A stretch of 64,000 nucleotides of DNA, from NCBI GenBank assembly GCA_034933145.1, contig JAYFOA010000031.1, positions 22,698 through 86,697 of the forward strand. Direction: 5' to 3'. The DNA is from UBA4644 sp034933145. GTDB taxonomy: Bacteria; Bacillota; Clostridia; Oscillospirales; Butyricicoccaceae. The notes below the pieces were generated by a model. The model did no database searches and was not told where the DNA came from. It worked only from the letters and a program-made list of their open reading frames with translations. Numbering within the stretch: position 1 is the stretch's first letter; every line of letters begins with the position of its first letter. Shown one piece after another: positions 45,093 to 53,519 of the stretch. The position numbers were made by a program, and so were the translations under genes.

Positions 45093-45224
45093 ATCTATCC
45101 GCGGATAAATCACATGGGCGGGAGGCATACGCCGCGCGTACTGGTTTGCTTCGGGCAGGGCTGCCGCCGGCTGCGTGGGCACCGCAATGTTATTTGCTCT
45201 TGCAGGGAAGAAGACGGCTCAGGC

Positions 45225-45253
45225 TTGTTATCCTGAAAGACCGATGGTATAAT
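45225..45253 (+). promoter_or_regulatory. SigA-type promoter for the palindromic leader and LUD gene
   Basis: TTGTTA and TATAAT are spaced by 17 bases; transcription would start near 45260. Confidence 0.7.
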
Positions 45254-45292
45254 GACCATAATGACGGATTTTCCGGATACCGGCAATGAACG

Positions 45293-45326
45293 AAAGCCTG
45301 CTCTGCCGATCGGCAGAGCAGGCTTT
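45293..45326 (+). terminator. Perfect 15-bp palindromic hairpin in the LUD leader
   Basis: AAAGCCTGCTCTGCC, loop GATC, GGCAGAGCAGGCTTT: the stem is perfect and the last arm ends in a short T-run (four T in all). It begins about 33 bases after the predicted transcript start, so it would end a short RNA of about 70 bases or attenuate the LUD gene. Confidence 0.6.
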
Positions 45327-45369
45327 TCAACGTATACATATCATAACAGAAGGATTGCGGGTGGAAAAG

Positions 45370-45975
45370 ATGGAACTGCAAAAGACTATTGATGCTCTCA
45401 GGGGTAAGGGTTATGAAGTTTCTTGCTTTCAAACGGCGGGGGAGGCCGCGTCATATCTTAACCGGAAGATTGATGGGAAAACGGTCGGCTTTGGAGATTC
45501 GGAAACGTTACTCACCATGAAGCTTTATGATCTGCTTTCCACACATAACAGGGTGATCGATCCTAAGCATTGTACGCCGGGGATGGATTTCTGGTCGACT
45601 GCAAAGCAATGCCTGACAACGGATGTGTTTTTTACTTCCGTCAATGCGTTGGCAGAGACGGGAGAGATGGTGAATATTGACGGAACCGGAAACCGGGTTG
45701 CCGGTTCTTTGTTCGGCCACGAGAAAGTTTATTTTGTCGTGGGGGCCAATAAGCTGGTGCCCACGCTGGAAGAGGCGGTCTGGCGTGCCCGGAATGTGGC
45801 GGCCCCGCAAAATGCGGCCCGACATGGGTTTCAGACGCCATGCGCCGTTCGGCAGGATCACTGCTATGACTGCAAAAGTCCGGATCGCATTTGTTGTGGA
45901 CAGATGATCTATTATCAGAAGATGCGGTTTATTGAAATGGAGGTTGTATTGATCCAGGAGTCGCTCGGCCTCTGA
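45370..45975 (+). CDS. LUD-domain protein (lactate-utilization LutC/YkgG-like)
   Basis: The 201-residue protein is a single LUD domain with GKTVGFGDSETLLTMKLYDLL near residue 40 (shortened here), TTDVFFTSVNALAETGEMVN near 80, GTGNRVAGSLFGHEKVYFVV near 105 and the ending cysteines YDCKSPDRICCGQM. LUD proteins are linked to lactate oxidation (LutC), but stand-alone copies have unknown roles; the Cys-rich C terminus may bind metal. The start is ATG 45370 (or GTG 45361), with GGGTGGAAAAG directly ahead. Confidence 0.88.
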   Translation: MELQKTIDALRGKGYEVSCFQTAGEAASYLNRKIDGKTVGFGDSETLLTMKLYDLLSTHNRVIDPKHCTPGMDFWSTAKQCLTTDVFFTSVNALAETGEMVNIDGTGNRVAGSLFGHEKVYFVVGANKLVPTLEEAVWRARNVAAPQNAARHGFQTPCAVRQDHCYDCKSPDRICCGQMIYYQKMRFIEMEVVLIQESLGL

Positions 45976-45986
45976 CCCGGATTGCC

Positions 45987-46032
45987 AAACGCCCCGCGGA
46001 CCACTGGCATGCAGCGGTTTGCGGGGCGTTTT
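45987..46032. terminator. Bidirectional terminator between LUD and P-loop kinase genes
   Basis: AAACGCCCCGC and GCGGGGCGTTT form an 11-bp stem with a long loop and T-rich continuation on the plus strand; the minus-strand gene stops inside the last bases. Confidence 0.7.
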
Positions 46033-46567
46033 ATTTGGTTCTGCATGATTCCGCGTCAGGGCATGCCGATAATTTTTGCAGGAAAGCGTTTACCTGCTTC
46101 CGGTTTTTCAATAGGATGACGTTTACATTGTCTGCGTGGGAAAGCAGATCGTAATAGCGTTTCCGGTTCGATTTATTGAAATTCCAGACAGTTCGAAGAA
46201 ACGGAAAATCAAACCGCTCGGGACAGTATCCGCCCATATCCGGACGGCTTTCCCCATAATTTTTGATGACTCTTTTGATGGCGCCGCAGAGGCAGGGCAG
46301 CCGTGGAAAGTCCATATAAATAACGGTATCACAGTAGTTCAGACGGAACGGCAGCGTCCGCGTCATATTTCCGTCGAGGATCCATTTGGGTTTTGTGACT
46401 TCCCGCAGCAGCAGCGCGTCAAATTCATCGTTTGGGGTGGTCTGCCAGTGATCTCGCCAATATAAAGCGTCGAGATGAACCAAGGGCAGTTGCAGCTTTA
46501 TGGACAACGCTTTTGCAAAGGTGGTTTTCCCGCATCCGTTCCCACCGATAATCAATATACACTCCAA
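46031..46567 (-). CDS. P-loop adenylate-kinase-like protein (topology-modulation/FlaR family)
   Basis: The 178-residue protein has a Walker A loop at its N terminus (ILIIGGNGCGKTTFAKALS), the family's LVHLDALYWRDHWQ near residue 28, and a WILDGNMTRTLPFRL block near 62. This pattern is often annotated as DNA topology modulation protein FlaR, but the fold is that of a small nucleotide or sugar kinase; the substrate is not known. The upstream ribosome-binding site is weak. It is a single-gene unit. Confidence 0.85.
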   Translation of the reverse strand: MECILIIGGNGCGKTTFAKALSIKLQLPLVHLDALYWRDHWQTTPNDEFDALLLREVTKPKWILDGNMTRTLPFRLNYCDTVIYMDFPRLPCLCGAIKRVIKNYGESRPDMGGYCPERFDFPFLRTVWNFNKSNRKRYYDLLSHADNVNVILLKNRKQVNAFLQKLSACPDAESCRTK

Positions 46568-46632
46568 AGCGCTCGCCTCACCCTGTTTTTATTTTATCCT
46601 TGAACGCGGCATGCGCAATTTGTAGAAACAAA

Positions 46633-46670
46633 AAATCCATGCGCCGGCCTCCAGACTGGCACATGGATTT
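46633..46670 (-). terminator. Terminator of tRNA-Gly
   Basis: AAATCCATG and CATGGATTT pair and are followed on the minus strand by a run of six T. Confidence 0.75.
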
Positions 46671-46673
46671 CAA

Positions 46674-46747
46674 TGGAGCAGGCGATGGGAATCGAACCCA
46701 CGCGGCCAGCTTGGGAAGCTGGAGCACTGCCATTATGCAACGCCTGC
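46674..46747 (-). tRNA. tRNA-Gly (anticodon CCC)
   Basis: On the minus strand GCAGGCG/CGCCTGC forms the acceptor stem, CCAGC/GCTGG the anticodon stem with loop TTCCCAA (anticodon CCC), and GGTTCGATTCC the T-loop. CCA is encoded. A terminator follows immediately. Confidence 0.95.
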
Positions 46748-46802
46748 GTGTGGCGGGATGCTTCCCGCCGCATTCTTCATTATACAGAATTTTTTGAATT
46801 TT

Positions 46803-48158
46803 TCAAGCGGAAATTTCGGTTGTTTTTCGTTTGTTCCGCCGGTCGAGCAAGAAGCGGATCAAAAACAGCCCTGTCGTCATCATACGGAGGCCGCTGGACA
46901 GGTACATCGTCGGTAACAGGCCGATTACTTTATAGATTGCCACGCCAACCAGAGGTGCTGCAAAATTGCTGATTTGTGTAACCATGTTATAAATGCCGAT
47001 ATTGAGAGTTTTATGCTCTTCCGGCAGTTGACTCAGCATATCGTTGAACAGGCCCAACTGGTAACCTCCGGCGGTTATGCCTGCAATCAGGTAGGCGATC
47101 ACTACGCTGATATAATTGGTACTGAAAACCGTAAGTGCGGGACAGAGAAAGCAGCCAATAAATCCGATCAATGATGGTTTTCGCGGCCCTTTCCGTTGAA
47201 TCATACGACCCCAGTAGGTTGCAGTTAAAGCAAAGCTGAGGTAAGAGACCACGTCCAGCGCACATTTTTGAAGCTCCGAAAAGCCGGCATAGTTAATCAG
47301 ATACAGGTAAAAGAGCGGCCAGGCCATCTGCCAGGAAAAGTAGAACAGAAAGAGCAGCAGCAGAAAGCCGGCATATTTTTTGTTCTTTTTAAGCTCACGC
47401 GGAACCTGTGCAAATGTAGCAAAAAAGCCTGTTTTCGGCTCTGACTGCGGATAAACCTCCGGACACATCGTTTTCCGGATGGCACGCCACTGGAACAGAG
47501 AGGCGAGAAAAGCCAGAAAATAAAAAGCCTGATAGGCAAAAATTTTCTGCGCGTGAGTCTGGCAGACATAGGTCAGCGTTACACCGCAGATTAGGCTGGT
47601 AAAGGTGGGAATCAGATTGTTTACCATCATGCGCCGGGCATAAGGAATACTTCTTCGATCGGGCAAAAAAAGATCGGAAAAGTAGCTCTGCCAGGCTATG
47701 GTATAGCAAATGTATGGAATGTTCCAGAGGGCGATGCCGGAAATAAAAAACCAATAACCATAATGGCCGAGAAAAGGAGCTGCTGAAATCAGCGGTAAGG
47801 CTGCGCCGCATAATAAAATCATCAGGGACAAAAATTTCTTTTTATCCTTCTGATAGTCAATGCGGGATGAAACCGGCAGCAACACGAACAGGGCGCAGAA
47901 AGCGGGCAGGGAACTGATATAACCGATCGCGGTATCAGTGGCCCCCATTTCCTGAGCGAAAAGCTGATAAAACGGGCTGGTCAGCTGCAGTACTAGGCTG
48001 GCGAATGCCGCCTCCCACATGATCAGGCGGGTATTCTGATCGGTGGATGCCCGGCGCATACGAAGGTCTGTTCGCAGATCACGCAGATGATGAATGGGAT
48101 GGTCCCCCAGCACACGATGAAAATGGATATGGCTTCGGATATTTCTAAGGATGTGCAA
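46803..48158 (-). CDS. MFS transporter
   Basis: The protein of about 451 residues has a hydrophilic N terminus of about 45 residues and some twelve membrane segments typical of the major facilitator superfamily, including QLTSPFYQLFAQEMGATDT in the first loop and LIAGITAGGYQLGLFNDML near 360. The substrate is unknown. I favour the TTG start at 48158 because a G-rich site (GGAGGGGG) precedes it and a promoter fits 14 bases further up; ATG 48059 would remove the N-terminal extension but has no ribosome-binding site. Confidence 0.82.
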   Translation of the reverse strand: MHILRNIRSHIHFHRVLGDHPIHHLRDLRTDLRMRRASTDQNTRLIMWEAAFASLVLQLTSPFYQLFAQEMGATDTAIGYISSLPAFCALFVLLPVSSRIDYQKDKKKFLSLMILLCGAALPLISAAPFLGHYGYWFFISGIALWNIPYICYTIAWQSYFSDLFLPDRRSIPYARRMMVNNLIPTFTSLICGVTLTYVCQTHAQKIFAYQAFYFLAFLASLFQWRAIRKTMCPEVYPQSEPKTGFFATFAQVPRELKKNKKYAGFLLLLFLFYFSWQMAWPLFYLYLINYAGFSELQKCALDVVSYLSFALTATYWGRMIQRKGPRKPSLIGFIGCFLCPALTVFSTNYISVVIAYLIAGITAGGYQLGLFNDMLSQLPEEHKTLNIGIYNMVTQISNFAAPLVGVAIYKVIGLLPTMYLSSGLRMMTTGLFLIRFLLDRRNKRKTTEISA

Positions 48159-48178
48159 ACCCCCACCCCCTCCAACGT

Positions 48179-48208
48179 AGGATACCATCCGGACCTGTAG
48201 GTTGTAAA
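48179..48208 (-). promoter_or_regulatory. Promoter for the MFS gene
   Basis: On the minus strand TTTACA and TATCCT are spaced by 18 bases, just ahead of the TTG start. A perfect inverted repeat at 48212-48230 abuts the -35. Confidence 0.45.
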
Positions 48209-48211
48209 GGT

Positions 48212-48230
48212 GCAAATTTGTTAAATTTGC
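48212..48230. repeat. AT-rich inverted repeat (possible operator) upstream of the MFS gene
   Basis: GCAAATTT, three bases, AAATTTGC: a perfect 8-bp inverted repeat directly upstream of the proposed -35 box. Confidence 0.45.
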
Positions 48231-48241
48231 AAAATAAAAAA

Positions 48242-48262
48242 CCAGCCGGGGAATTTGGCTGA
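48242..48262 (-). terminator. Terminator of the RR-ABC-kinase cluster
   Basis: On the minus strand CAGCC and GGCTG pair across a nine- or ten-base loop and are followed by T6, 80 bases past the histidine kinase stop. Confidence 0.65.
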
Positions 48263-48343
48263 AACGATAAGCGGAATCACAGAATAAGCGCTTCCAGAAA
48301 CAGGGGAAAATGACTTCTTACCGGTAAAAAGAGGATACAAGTT

Positions 48344-49285
48344 TTATACTCGAGATAAAGTATCCGGACAGGTCTTCTGAGGCTGGTTGCTATTGGTATC
48401 ACAGAAAAACCAAATATGAATATTCAATGTATCATCCCGATATTCGGCGGTTATTTCACCATGCATTCGTTCCACGAGGGCTTTTGCAATGGATAGCCCG
48501 AGACCGGTTGATTTATGGGCGGATTCCACTGTATAGAAGCGGTCAAATAGTTTCCCAACCTGGATTTCATCAAGCTGCGATGCAGTATTGGCAAAAATAA
48601 TTTCTCCGGCCTCCGTCAGGACAATTTTCAGGTCTCCATCACTGTATTTCAAGGTATTGTTGATTATATTTCCAAAGATACGGGATAAGGCTCCTCGATC
48701 AAGCCTGCGCCATATCTTTTTCTCGGTAATGGAAATTTCGGGTATAATCCCTCGGCCTTTCAGCGCGGCATAGTAAGCGGAAATGCTGTCTTCCAGAACG
48801 CTGTTTAACTCAACATTCTCATAGGCGGCATCGTTTGACGTAGATGTGACAACGGAATAGCGGAAGAGTTCTTCCGTAAGCTGCTTCAGAGCTTCGGTGC
48901 GGTTTCCGATTACAGAAAGATAGCGTTCCGCTGCCTCAGATTTTTCTTCTCGGGCAAGCAGGTCCAGGTAGCCGCATATCGCTGTCAGTGGCGTGCGCAA
49001 ATCGTGGGAAATGTTTGTTATGGTTTCTTTCAGCTCCAGGTCGCCGCTTTGAAGCCTCCTGCGCTCCCTTCGAAGCATACGAAGCTGCATATTTAGATCA
49101 GCGGCCAACCGCCGGATATGGCGGTCGCCGCTGGAGAGTGAAATCAGGGTGTTTGTATCAATATCAAGCCTTGTTTTCATTTCCGCGCGCACCTCATCAA
49201 TCGCCCTATGATACAGGGAAATTTTTATCAGCAGCATAAGGACGATCAAAAAGAAAACCGCGCATAGCAAGCAAAGCCAAAGCAT
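48344..49285 (-). CDS. Sensor histidine kinase
   Basis: The 313-residue kinase has one N-terminal membrane helix (LWLCLLCAVFFLIVLMLLI), almost no extracytoplasmic sensor, a linker, the phospho-acceptor motif TNISHDLRTPLTAICGYLD near residue 92, the N-box NIINNTLKYSDGD near 205 and the G-box GLGLSIAKALVERM near 260. Kinases of this small, sensor-poor type usually sense through a partner transporter, here the adjacent ABC pair. It lies downstream of the permease, 13 bases away, in the same transcription unit. Confidence 0.92.
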   Translation of the reverse strand: MLWLCLLCAVFFLIVLMLLIKISLYHRAIDEVRAEMKTRLDIDTNTLISLSSGDRHIRRLAADLNMQLRMLRRERRRLQSGDLELKETITNISHDLRTPLTAICGYLDLLAREEKSEAAERYLSVIGNRTEALKQLTEELFRYSVVTSTSNDAAYENVELNSVLEDSISAYYAALKGRGIIPEISITEKKIWRRLDRGALSRIFGNIINNTLKYSDGDLKIVLTEAGEIIFANTASQLDEIQVGKLFDRFYTVESAHKSTGLGLSIAKALVERMHGEITAEYRDDTLNIHIWFFCDTNSNQPQKTCPDTLSRV

Positions 49286-49298
49286 TGAACGAACCCCT

Positions 49299-50117
49299 TT
49301 ATTTTATATCTTTCTTATGGAAGCAGAGCACCCCACCCCCTGTTGATGCAAGAATGATCAAGAAGGAATATAGCGGCAGCTGCCACAGATGAGGTGTCGA
49401 TTGTGTGGATATCTCAACCGCCTGTCCGGTAGGAAGAAAGTCAAGGAAGAATTGATAAATCTCTCGCTTTGTCCCCTCCAGATACTGAGGATTTCTGACC
49501 GGCTCTGATGCGGAATTTCCCAATGTATCCGTAAAAACATATCCATCGTAAAACTCAGGCGCTTCCAATCTTGAGTTGATCATTGATGCCAGAACAAGCA
49601 GCGCGACGATCATGAGGATACAGATAACGGCAGCAGCCGCCTTGTTTTGGTTAAGCATACATAAAAGCGTAAACAGTGCGGAACAGGCGACCATCATCAC
49701 AAAGCTGATAAGAAGAAGAATGATCGCCGCGCCCGCATTCATTTCCGGAAATCCGAGCAGCGGAAACCCAAGTGCGGCGACAGCGGCGAGATAAGAAAGA
49801 CACATGAAAATTCCTGCTGCCGAACAGGTTATCAGATTGGAAAGGTAGACGGCGCTTCTCGTATGTCCTACGATCAGTTTATTGCGAATGGTTCCGTCGC
49901 TGTATTCCGTCCCGATATAGAGGCTGCTGAACGCGGCAGTGACAATTCCGATAAGTACCGGGAAGATAAAAAGTAATTGGTCTGGCGTCGACGCGGGATC
50001 ATTGATACATTTTTGAACAACGCCGAATATTCCAGCGGCAAACATAAACGCCATGCCAATCCAGAAGACCTTATCTTTTTTTAAGCGGGCAAAATTTGCT
50101 GTCAGCAGTTTATTCAT
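49299..50117 (-). CDS. ABC-2-type permease (lantibiotic/antibiotic resistance kind)
   Basis: The 272-residue protein has six membrane segments (for example FWIGMAFMFAAGIFGVV and LLISFVMMVACSALFTLLCM) with a large extracytoplasmic loop at about 180-235. It fits the permeases that pair with BcrA-type ATPases to remove lantibiotics or bacitracin. It overlaps the ATPase gene by 8 bases. The drug is not identifiable from the sequence. Confidence 0.88.
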   Translation of the reverse strand: MNKLLTANFARLKKDKVFWIGMAFMFAAGIFGVVQKCINDPASTPDQLLFIFPVLIGIVTAAFSSLYIGTEYSDGTIRNKLIVGHTRSAVYLSNLITCSAAGIFMCLSYLAAVAALGFPLLGFPEMNAGAAIILLLISFVMMVACSALFTLLCMLNQNKAAAAVICILMIVALLVLASMINSRLEAPEFYDGYVFTDTLGNSASEPVRNPQYLEGTKREIYQFFLDFLPTGQAVEISTQSTPHLWQLPLYSFLIILASTGGGVLCFHKKDIK

Positions 50118-51024
50118 GCTTACCGCCTCCGATCAGGCTGATATAATAGCTTTCCAGGCTTTCATCGCGTTCGTGTATTGACAGCACTTCACAATTTTCC
50201 GTGGAAAGAGACAGCGCCAGAGACGTTACGTTCACTTTTCCAAACACATCCGCTGCATTTTCCGAGATGACACGGTAATCGAGGCCCATGGCATCCAGCG
50301 TGCGGGCCAGTGCCTTTACATCGGATACGGTCAGGCGGGCACATTTCCGGCAGGCGGCATCCAACTCATCGGCACTGATCTCCTTAACCATCTGCCCGTG
50401 GTCAATAAAGCCGTAATGCGTCGCCAGTCGGGATAGCTCATCCAGATTGTGGCTTGAGATAAGAACGGTGATTTGATGCTCTCTGTTCAGTTTTAAGATC
50501 AGCTCCCGCATTTCGATGATACCTTCCGGATCAAGGCCGTTTACCGGCTCGTCCAGGACCAAAAAGTCCGGATCACCGGATAGCGCCACAGCGATACCCA
50601 GACGCTGACGCATTCCAAGCGAAAAGTTTTTCGCTTTCTTTCTGCCGGCGTTTTCAAGGCCGACCAGCGCGAGAAGTTCCGGAATGCCTTCAAACGAGGG
50701 AAGACCGAGAATACGGTACTGCTCCTTCAGATTATCCTCGGCACTCATATCAAGGTATATGGATGGAGTTTCTACCACCGCGCCGATTCTGCGGCGTGCC
50801 TTCACAATAGCAGCGTCGGTATTCTTTGTACCATACAGCACAAAACAGCCGGATGTCGGCATTTGCAGTCCGCAAATCAAACGAATGAGCGTTGTTTTGC
50901 CCGCACCGTTTTTACCGACAAAGCCGTAGATAGCGCCTTTTTCGATGTGCATGGAAAACCCGTCCAACGCTTTGAAGCTTTTGTAATGCTTCGACAGGCT
51001 TTCCGCTGTCAATACATATGCCAT
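50110..51024 (-). CDS. ABC transporter ATP-binding protein (BcrA-like)
   Basis: The 304-residue protein has Walker A GFVGKNGAGKTTLIRLICG near residue 37, the ABC signature NFSLGMRQRLGIAVALSG near 136, Walker B FLVLDEPVNGLDPEG after it and the switch-His SSHNLDELSRLATHYG near 192. The C-terminal 90 residues are the extension typical of BcrA/LanF transporters. AGGAGGTATT lies ahead of the ATG. It works with the permease at 49299-50117. Confidence 0.94.
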   Translation of the reverse strand: MAYVLTAESLSKHYKSFKALDGFSMHIEKGAIYGFVGKNGAGKTTLIRLICGLQMPTSGCFVLYGTKNTDAAIVKARRRIGAVVETPSIYLDMSAEDNLKEQYRILGLPSFEGIPELLALVGLENAGRKKAKNFSLGMRQRLGIAVALSGDPDFLVLDEPVNGLDPEGIIEMRELILKLNREHQITVLISSHNLDELSRLATHYGFIDHGQMVKEISADELDAACRKCARLTVSDVKALARTLDAMGLDYRVISENAADVFGKVNVTSLALSLSTENCEVLSIHERDESLESYYISLIGGGKHE

Positions 51025-51128
51025 ATCAATACCTCCTTTGGTTGATGGAGATATGGTAGCGCTTTTTGGTAAAGCGGGCGGTTAAGAAAAAAGGAAAGAT
51101 TCAGTAAAGATTATTGAAACCGGGAGGT

Positions 51129-51794
51129 TTACTCCACCTGTATCTTAAAGCCAATTCCCCAAACGGATTCTATATAATCCTTGCCGCCGGCCTCCCGCAG
51201 CTTTTTCCGCAGATTGCTGATATGTACCTTCAGCGAGCTTTCCATACAGTCTGGGGTATCCATGCTGATCAAGTCCAAAATATGCGATTTTGTAAAAACC
51301 CTTGACGGGTCCCGCATCAGCTGCCGGAGAATGGCGTATTCCGTTTTAGTGAGATGAATAGGCGTATCACTTACACTGACACAGTGAGAAAGGGTATCCA
51401 TCCGCAGATCACCAACGGAAAGCAGATCTGGGTGCTCCCGGGAGGGCTCTGCCCGAAGCTGCACGGTAATCCGCGCAAGCAGTTCCTCTATATGAAACGG
51501 TTTTGTGATATAATCCGCTGCACCACTCAGCAATAATTGAACCTTATCGCTTATATCGGCCCGTGCGCTTACTACGATGACCGGGATGCCTGCTATCTTT
51601 GGCAGGACTTCTTCACCGCTCAGCCCCGGCAGCATCAGATCCAGCAATATAAGGTCCGGACGGTATGAGGATAAAAGCAGCAGCGCCTCCGTTCCAGAGT
51701 ATGCGCGGGAAACTTCGTATCCTTCCTTTGTAAGCGTTTCTTTCAGCATATTACCGATGTATACATCATCGTCAATGATCATGATTCTTTTCAT
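51129..51794 (-). CDS. OmpR-family response regulator
   Basis: The 221-residue protein has a receiver domain with the phospho-acceptor Asp52 in PDLILLDLMLPGLSG, the acidic pocket IIDDD at residues 6-10 and Lys near 102, then a winged-helix DNA-binding domain (HLTKTEYAILRQLMRDPS and VHISNLRKKLREAGGK). It is the first gene of the cluster RR - ABC ATPase - permease - kinase. The start ATG at 51794 follows AGGGAGTG. Autoregulation is likely but no binding repeat was identified. Confidence 0.93.
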   Translation of the reverse strand: MKRIMIIDDDVYIGNMLKETLTKEGYEVSRAYSGTEALLLLSSYRPDLILLDLMLPGLSGEEVLPKIAGIPVIVVSARADISDKVQLLLSGAADYITKPFHIEELLARITVQLRAEPSREHPDLLSVGDLRMDTLSHCVSVSDTPIHLTKTEYAILRQLMRDPSRVFTKSHILDLISMDTPDCMESSLKVHISNLRKKLREAGGKDYIESVWGIGFKIQVE

Positions 51795-51884
51795 CTGGCA
51801 CACTCCCTGATTTCAGGCCGTCTGTCGGCAGGCTTGTCCTTACTCTTCGCAATACACATGGTCTTCTGGACATGCTATATTTGT

Positions 51885-51913
51885 ATTGTAGTGGGTCAGA
51901 GAAATAATATCAA
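51885..51913 (-). promoter_or_regulatory. Promoter for the response regulator
   Basis: On the minus strand TTGATA and TACAAT are spaced by 17 bases, about 90 bases before the start. Confidence 0.6.
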
Positions 51914-51966
51914 TTCCGTAAAGTGAAACCCTTTATGAATTTTCGGATGCGTTCACAATAGAAAAG

Positions 51967-52029
51967 GGACATGGTTCACGGGTTTCCGGTGAAAGAAAGG
52001 CATCTCCGGAAAACCTATAAGCCATGTCC
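51967..52029 (-). terminator. Terminator of the ornithine-degradation operon
   Basis: GGACATGG with CCATGTCC and an inner GGTTTTCCGG-type stem form a long hairpin. On the minus strand it is followed by CTTTTC, about 130 bases past the mutL-like gene's stop. Confidence 0.65.
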
Positions 52030-52159
52030 GTAAAATCATGCGGTAAAAGCCTAATAAATCAGGAGTCGGGAACACACAGCAGAGTAGATATAATCGATTT
52101 GCAAGCGGCCGGAGTATGGCCGGCGAAAGCCGGCTTTATGCCGGGGTACTGGGCAAACG

Positions 52160-53515
52160 TCAGATGCTCAGGCTGCTTTTCAGCAGGGACAGCGCCTCCT
52201 GTGGATACTCCTTGCTCAGAACACCCAGGGAAGCCATGATATAGTCCTCGTCGAACAGCACCTTTGCCGCGCCCGCGCGGGGAAAGAGCATCATACCGTT
52301 TTTATTGATGCGGCTTAAGTCGTCCATGATCCGCTGCCGGGTCGGAAGGCGGGTCAGTGCGCCGCCGGTAGCCACCAGCCATTTGATCTGTGTCAGATCC
52401 TTGCCCTCAGCCAGGGTTTTGCGTCCGCTGGGGGTATAAATATATCGGAGGTGCCCGGCGTGCCGTTCCAGCGCGGTCTGTGCCGCGATCTCGGTCAGGG
52501 CGGTTACCAGCTTGAATTCGTCTTCGTTTTTAGGGATGGCGCGATAGCTTTCCAGGGCCTTCTCCACATCGATAGAAAGCTCCTGCGCCAGCTTTTCCTC
52601 GCCGTATAGCTCTACCACATTGCGTGCGTTGACAAAGACGCCCAGGTCACCCTCCACGGTGCGCTTGGCTTTTGGCTCCGGCTCCACCAGGATACTGCCG
52701 ATCTCCTCGCTACCCTCGGTGACAGAATGAACATCGGTGGTGGCGCCGCCCACGTCAAAGACAATCAGATCACCGATCTCATCATATAGCAGCTGAGCAC
52801 ATTCCATGACCGCACCGGGGGTGGGAATGATGTTTCCGGTCACCATGTCGCGGACGTGTTCCATGCCGGGTGCGCCGGTAATATGCTCTTCAAAGACCTT
52901 ATGGATGATCCGCCGGGTAGGCTCGATATTGAGCAGGTCCAGCTTGGGATAGACGTTTTCGGTCAAATAGATCTTTTGGTCGCCCTCTTCCCGGAAGATA
53001 AGCTCGACCTCCCGCTGATTTTCCACGTTGCCGGCATAGATTACCGGGGCGCCCAGGTGGGCACGGGCAATCATTTCGGCATTCCAGACCGCCGTGTCCC
53101 GCTCTCCGTAGTCGGTGCCGCCGGCCAGAAGGATCAGGTTGGGCTTCAGCTCGCGAATACGCTCCATGTCACCGCGGCGCAGCCGACCGGCCGTCGCCAG
53201 CTTGATGATGCCACCGGCACCCAGCGCAGCCTCCCGCGCGGCCCGTACGGTCATATCGTAGATCAGTCCGTGAACGGTCATTTTCAGCCCACCGGCGGCG
53301 GAGGAGGTGGCGAACATCCGGTCAAAAGCTACCGGTTCGCCTAAAAGGCGGGAAAGCTCATCCACGGCGCCCTGCAGGCCGATACGGACATCGCCTTCGA
53401 GAACAGAAGTTGCCGCCTGTCCCTGCCCCAGAAACGTTGGGTGCTCTCCCAGCATAAAGGCATTGACCACGGTGGTGGTGGAGCCGATTTCGGCCACCAG
53501 AACATCTATTTTCAT
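52160..53515 (-). CDS. GlmL/MutL-family reactivating ATPase, ornithine aminomutase accessory
   Basis: The 451-residue protein is of the MutL/GlmL family (actin-like ATPase fold), with VLVAEIGSTTTVVNAFMLG at the start, LLAGGTDYGERDTAV near 130 and DVGGATTDVHSVTEGSEE near 240. These proteins are thought to chaperone or reactivate adenosylcobalamin mutases such as glutamate mutase. Its place at the end of the ornithine operon points to service of OraSE. It follows the EamA transporter gene with a 4-base gap. Confidence 0.9.
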   Translation of the reverse strand: MKIDVLVAEIGSTTTVVNAFMLGEHPTFLGQGQAATSVLEGDVRIGLQGAVDELSRLLGEPVAFDRMFATSSAAGGLKMTVHGLIYDMTVRAAREAALGAGGIIKLATAGRLRRGDMERIRELKPNLILLAGGTDYGERDTAVWNAEMIARAHLGAPVIYAGNVENQREVELIFREEGDQKIYLTENVYPKLDLLNIEPTRRIIHKVFEEHITGAPGMEHVRDMVTGNIIPTPGAVMECAQLLYDEIGDLIVFDVGGATTDVHSVTEGSEEIGSILVEPEPKAKRTVEGDLGVFVNARNVVELYGEEKLAQELSIDVEKALESYRAIPKNEDEFKLVTALTEIAAQTALERHAGHLRYIYTPSGRKTLAEGKDLTQIKWLVATGGALTRLPTRQRIMDDLSRINKNGMMLFPRAGAAKVLFDEDYIMASLGVLSKEYPQEALSLLKSSLSI

Positions 53516-53519
53516 AAGC

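Larger units (their letters stand above)
45048..45369. other. Intergenic region with terminator, promoter and palindromic leader
   Basis: These 322 bases contain the terminator of the protease gene (45059-45092), a consensus promoter (45225-45253) and a long palindrome (45293-45326), each listed separately. Short open frames here have no ribosome-binding site and are not called as genes. Confidence 0.6.
51795..52159. other. Intergenic region between the ornithine operon and the response regulator
   Basis: These 365 bases hold the response regulator promoter (51885-51913) and the terminator hairpin of the ornithine operon (51967-52029). A further GC-rich hairpin (GCCGGC-GAAA-GCCGGC, about 52119-52134) lies before the operon's stop codon end. 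No gene is supported. Confidence 0.6.

Noticed and set aside
45068..45289. A 73-residue plus-strand frame between the protease and LUD genes
   Set aside because: It begins inside the protease terminator, lacks a ribosome-binding site and runs through a promoter.
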